This document shows, one piece after another, positions 12,181 to 12,278 of a DNA stretch of 12,278 bases. The notes beneath the pieces are model-generated. The model saw only the letters and a program-made list of their open reading frames with translations, searched no databases and was not told the origin of the DNA. Made by a program: the position numbers and the translations under genes. Each line of letters begins with the position of its first letter. The stretch's first letter is position 1. The DNA is from UBA12151 sp964600645 (GTDB lineage Bacteria > Patescibacteriota > Minisyncoccia > Moranbacterales > UBA9337), in the NCBI GenBank assembly GCA_964600645.1, contig CAZRJL010000028.1, positions 1 through 12,278 of the forward strand, given 5' to 3'.

Positions 12181-12278
12181 ATGATCGAATACGAACTGTT
12201 TTATTTGGTAGGAGAATCAAGAGAGCATGACCTTGGAAAAATCAAAAAAGAAATCGAAGATATGGTTTCCAAGGAAGG
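12181..12278 (+). CDS. rpsF: 30S ribosomal protein S6, N-terminal part (cut by window end)
   Basis: The first 32 codons plus two bases of the next are visible: MIEYELFYLVGESREHD, then LGKIKKEIEDMVSKEG. The start (Met, short charged turn, YEL-F-YLV strand) and the following helix leading to a G match the beginning of bacterial S6, which binds 16S rRNA in the platform together with S18. The rest lies outside the window, so the usual rpsF-ssb-rpsR order cannot be checked. No Shine-Dalgarno precedes the ATG. The structured leader upstream fits a regulated ribosomal-protein operon. Confidence 0.75.
   Translation, partial: MIEYELFYLVGESREHDLGKIKKEIEDMVSKE

Noticed and set aside
1..12278. Possible use of TGA as a sense codon, since no complete gene ends in TGA.
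   Set aside because: rluD, rplS and the methyltransferases run full length with no in-frame TGA, so Gly-TGA recoding is unlikely. Absence of TGA stops among ten genes can be chance in AT-rich DNA.

Overview
The window is AT-rich and looks like part of a small-genome bacterium of the Candidate Phyla Radiation (Patescibacteria, Parcubacteria-like). This is an inference. It rests on several points: most genes lack a Shine-Dalgarno sequence, one -10 box implies a leaderless mRNA, all five tRNA genes lack an encoded CCA end, ribosomal protein L19 carries a long Glu/Lys tail, and short AT-rich repeats lie between genes. All ten complete genes end in TAA or TAG. The conserved genes have no in-frame TGA, so the standard code fits.

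Layout. Bases 1-105 hold a hairpin and a -10 box. Two class I SAM-dependent methyltransferases then converge (106-885 plus, 898-1557 minus). After a 300-base non-coding gap come an RluD-type pseudouridine synthase (1873-2883) and rplS (3004-3528) with its terminator. A tRNA cluster follows: Leu(GAG), Val(TAC), a broken 5' piece of tRNA-Phe split by a 19-bp insert, Phe(GAA), CAT-anticodon tRNA (Ile2-like), and Gly(GCC), ending in an intrinsic terminator.

Accessory region. Just past tRNA-Gly its last 21 bases are repeated at 4488-4508. Directly after the copy lies the 3' half of a RelA/SpoT-type HD hydrolase gene without a start, which looks like an integration or deletion scar. A 540-base non-coding stretch follows, with two strong terminators, a candidate structured RNA or paired operators (4995-5101) and a promoter. 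Then comes a single 1244-residue protein (5316-9050) that I cannot assign to a family. Its C-terminus has a GDYD...ESK signature of a PD-(D/E)XK nuclease. Its setting, alone and beside a tRNA scar, makes a defence or mobile-element role plausible but unproven. A bidirectional terminator separates it from a GlsB/YeaQ-like membrane protein and a ribbon-helix-helix regulator, both on the minus strand. The regulator is preceded by a dense array of TACAAC/GTTGTA half-sites.

Right end. Two small unknown genes (9984-10331, 10362-10685) form an operon with strong Shine-Dalgarno sequences, unlike the rest of the window, closed by a terminator. Next is a membrane-anchored, cysteine-rich protein with a possible barrel-type domain (10829-12043). 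The window ends in the start of rpsF (ribosomal protein S6). Its leader at 12061-12180 can fold into either an intrinsic terminator or a competing long helix, a likely attenuator. The strongest leads are this leader, the nuclease-like giant gene, the regulator's operator array and the two tRNA-associated scars.
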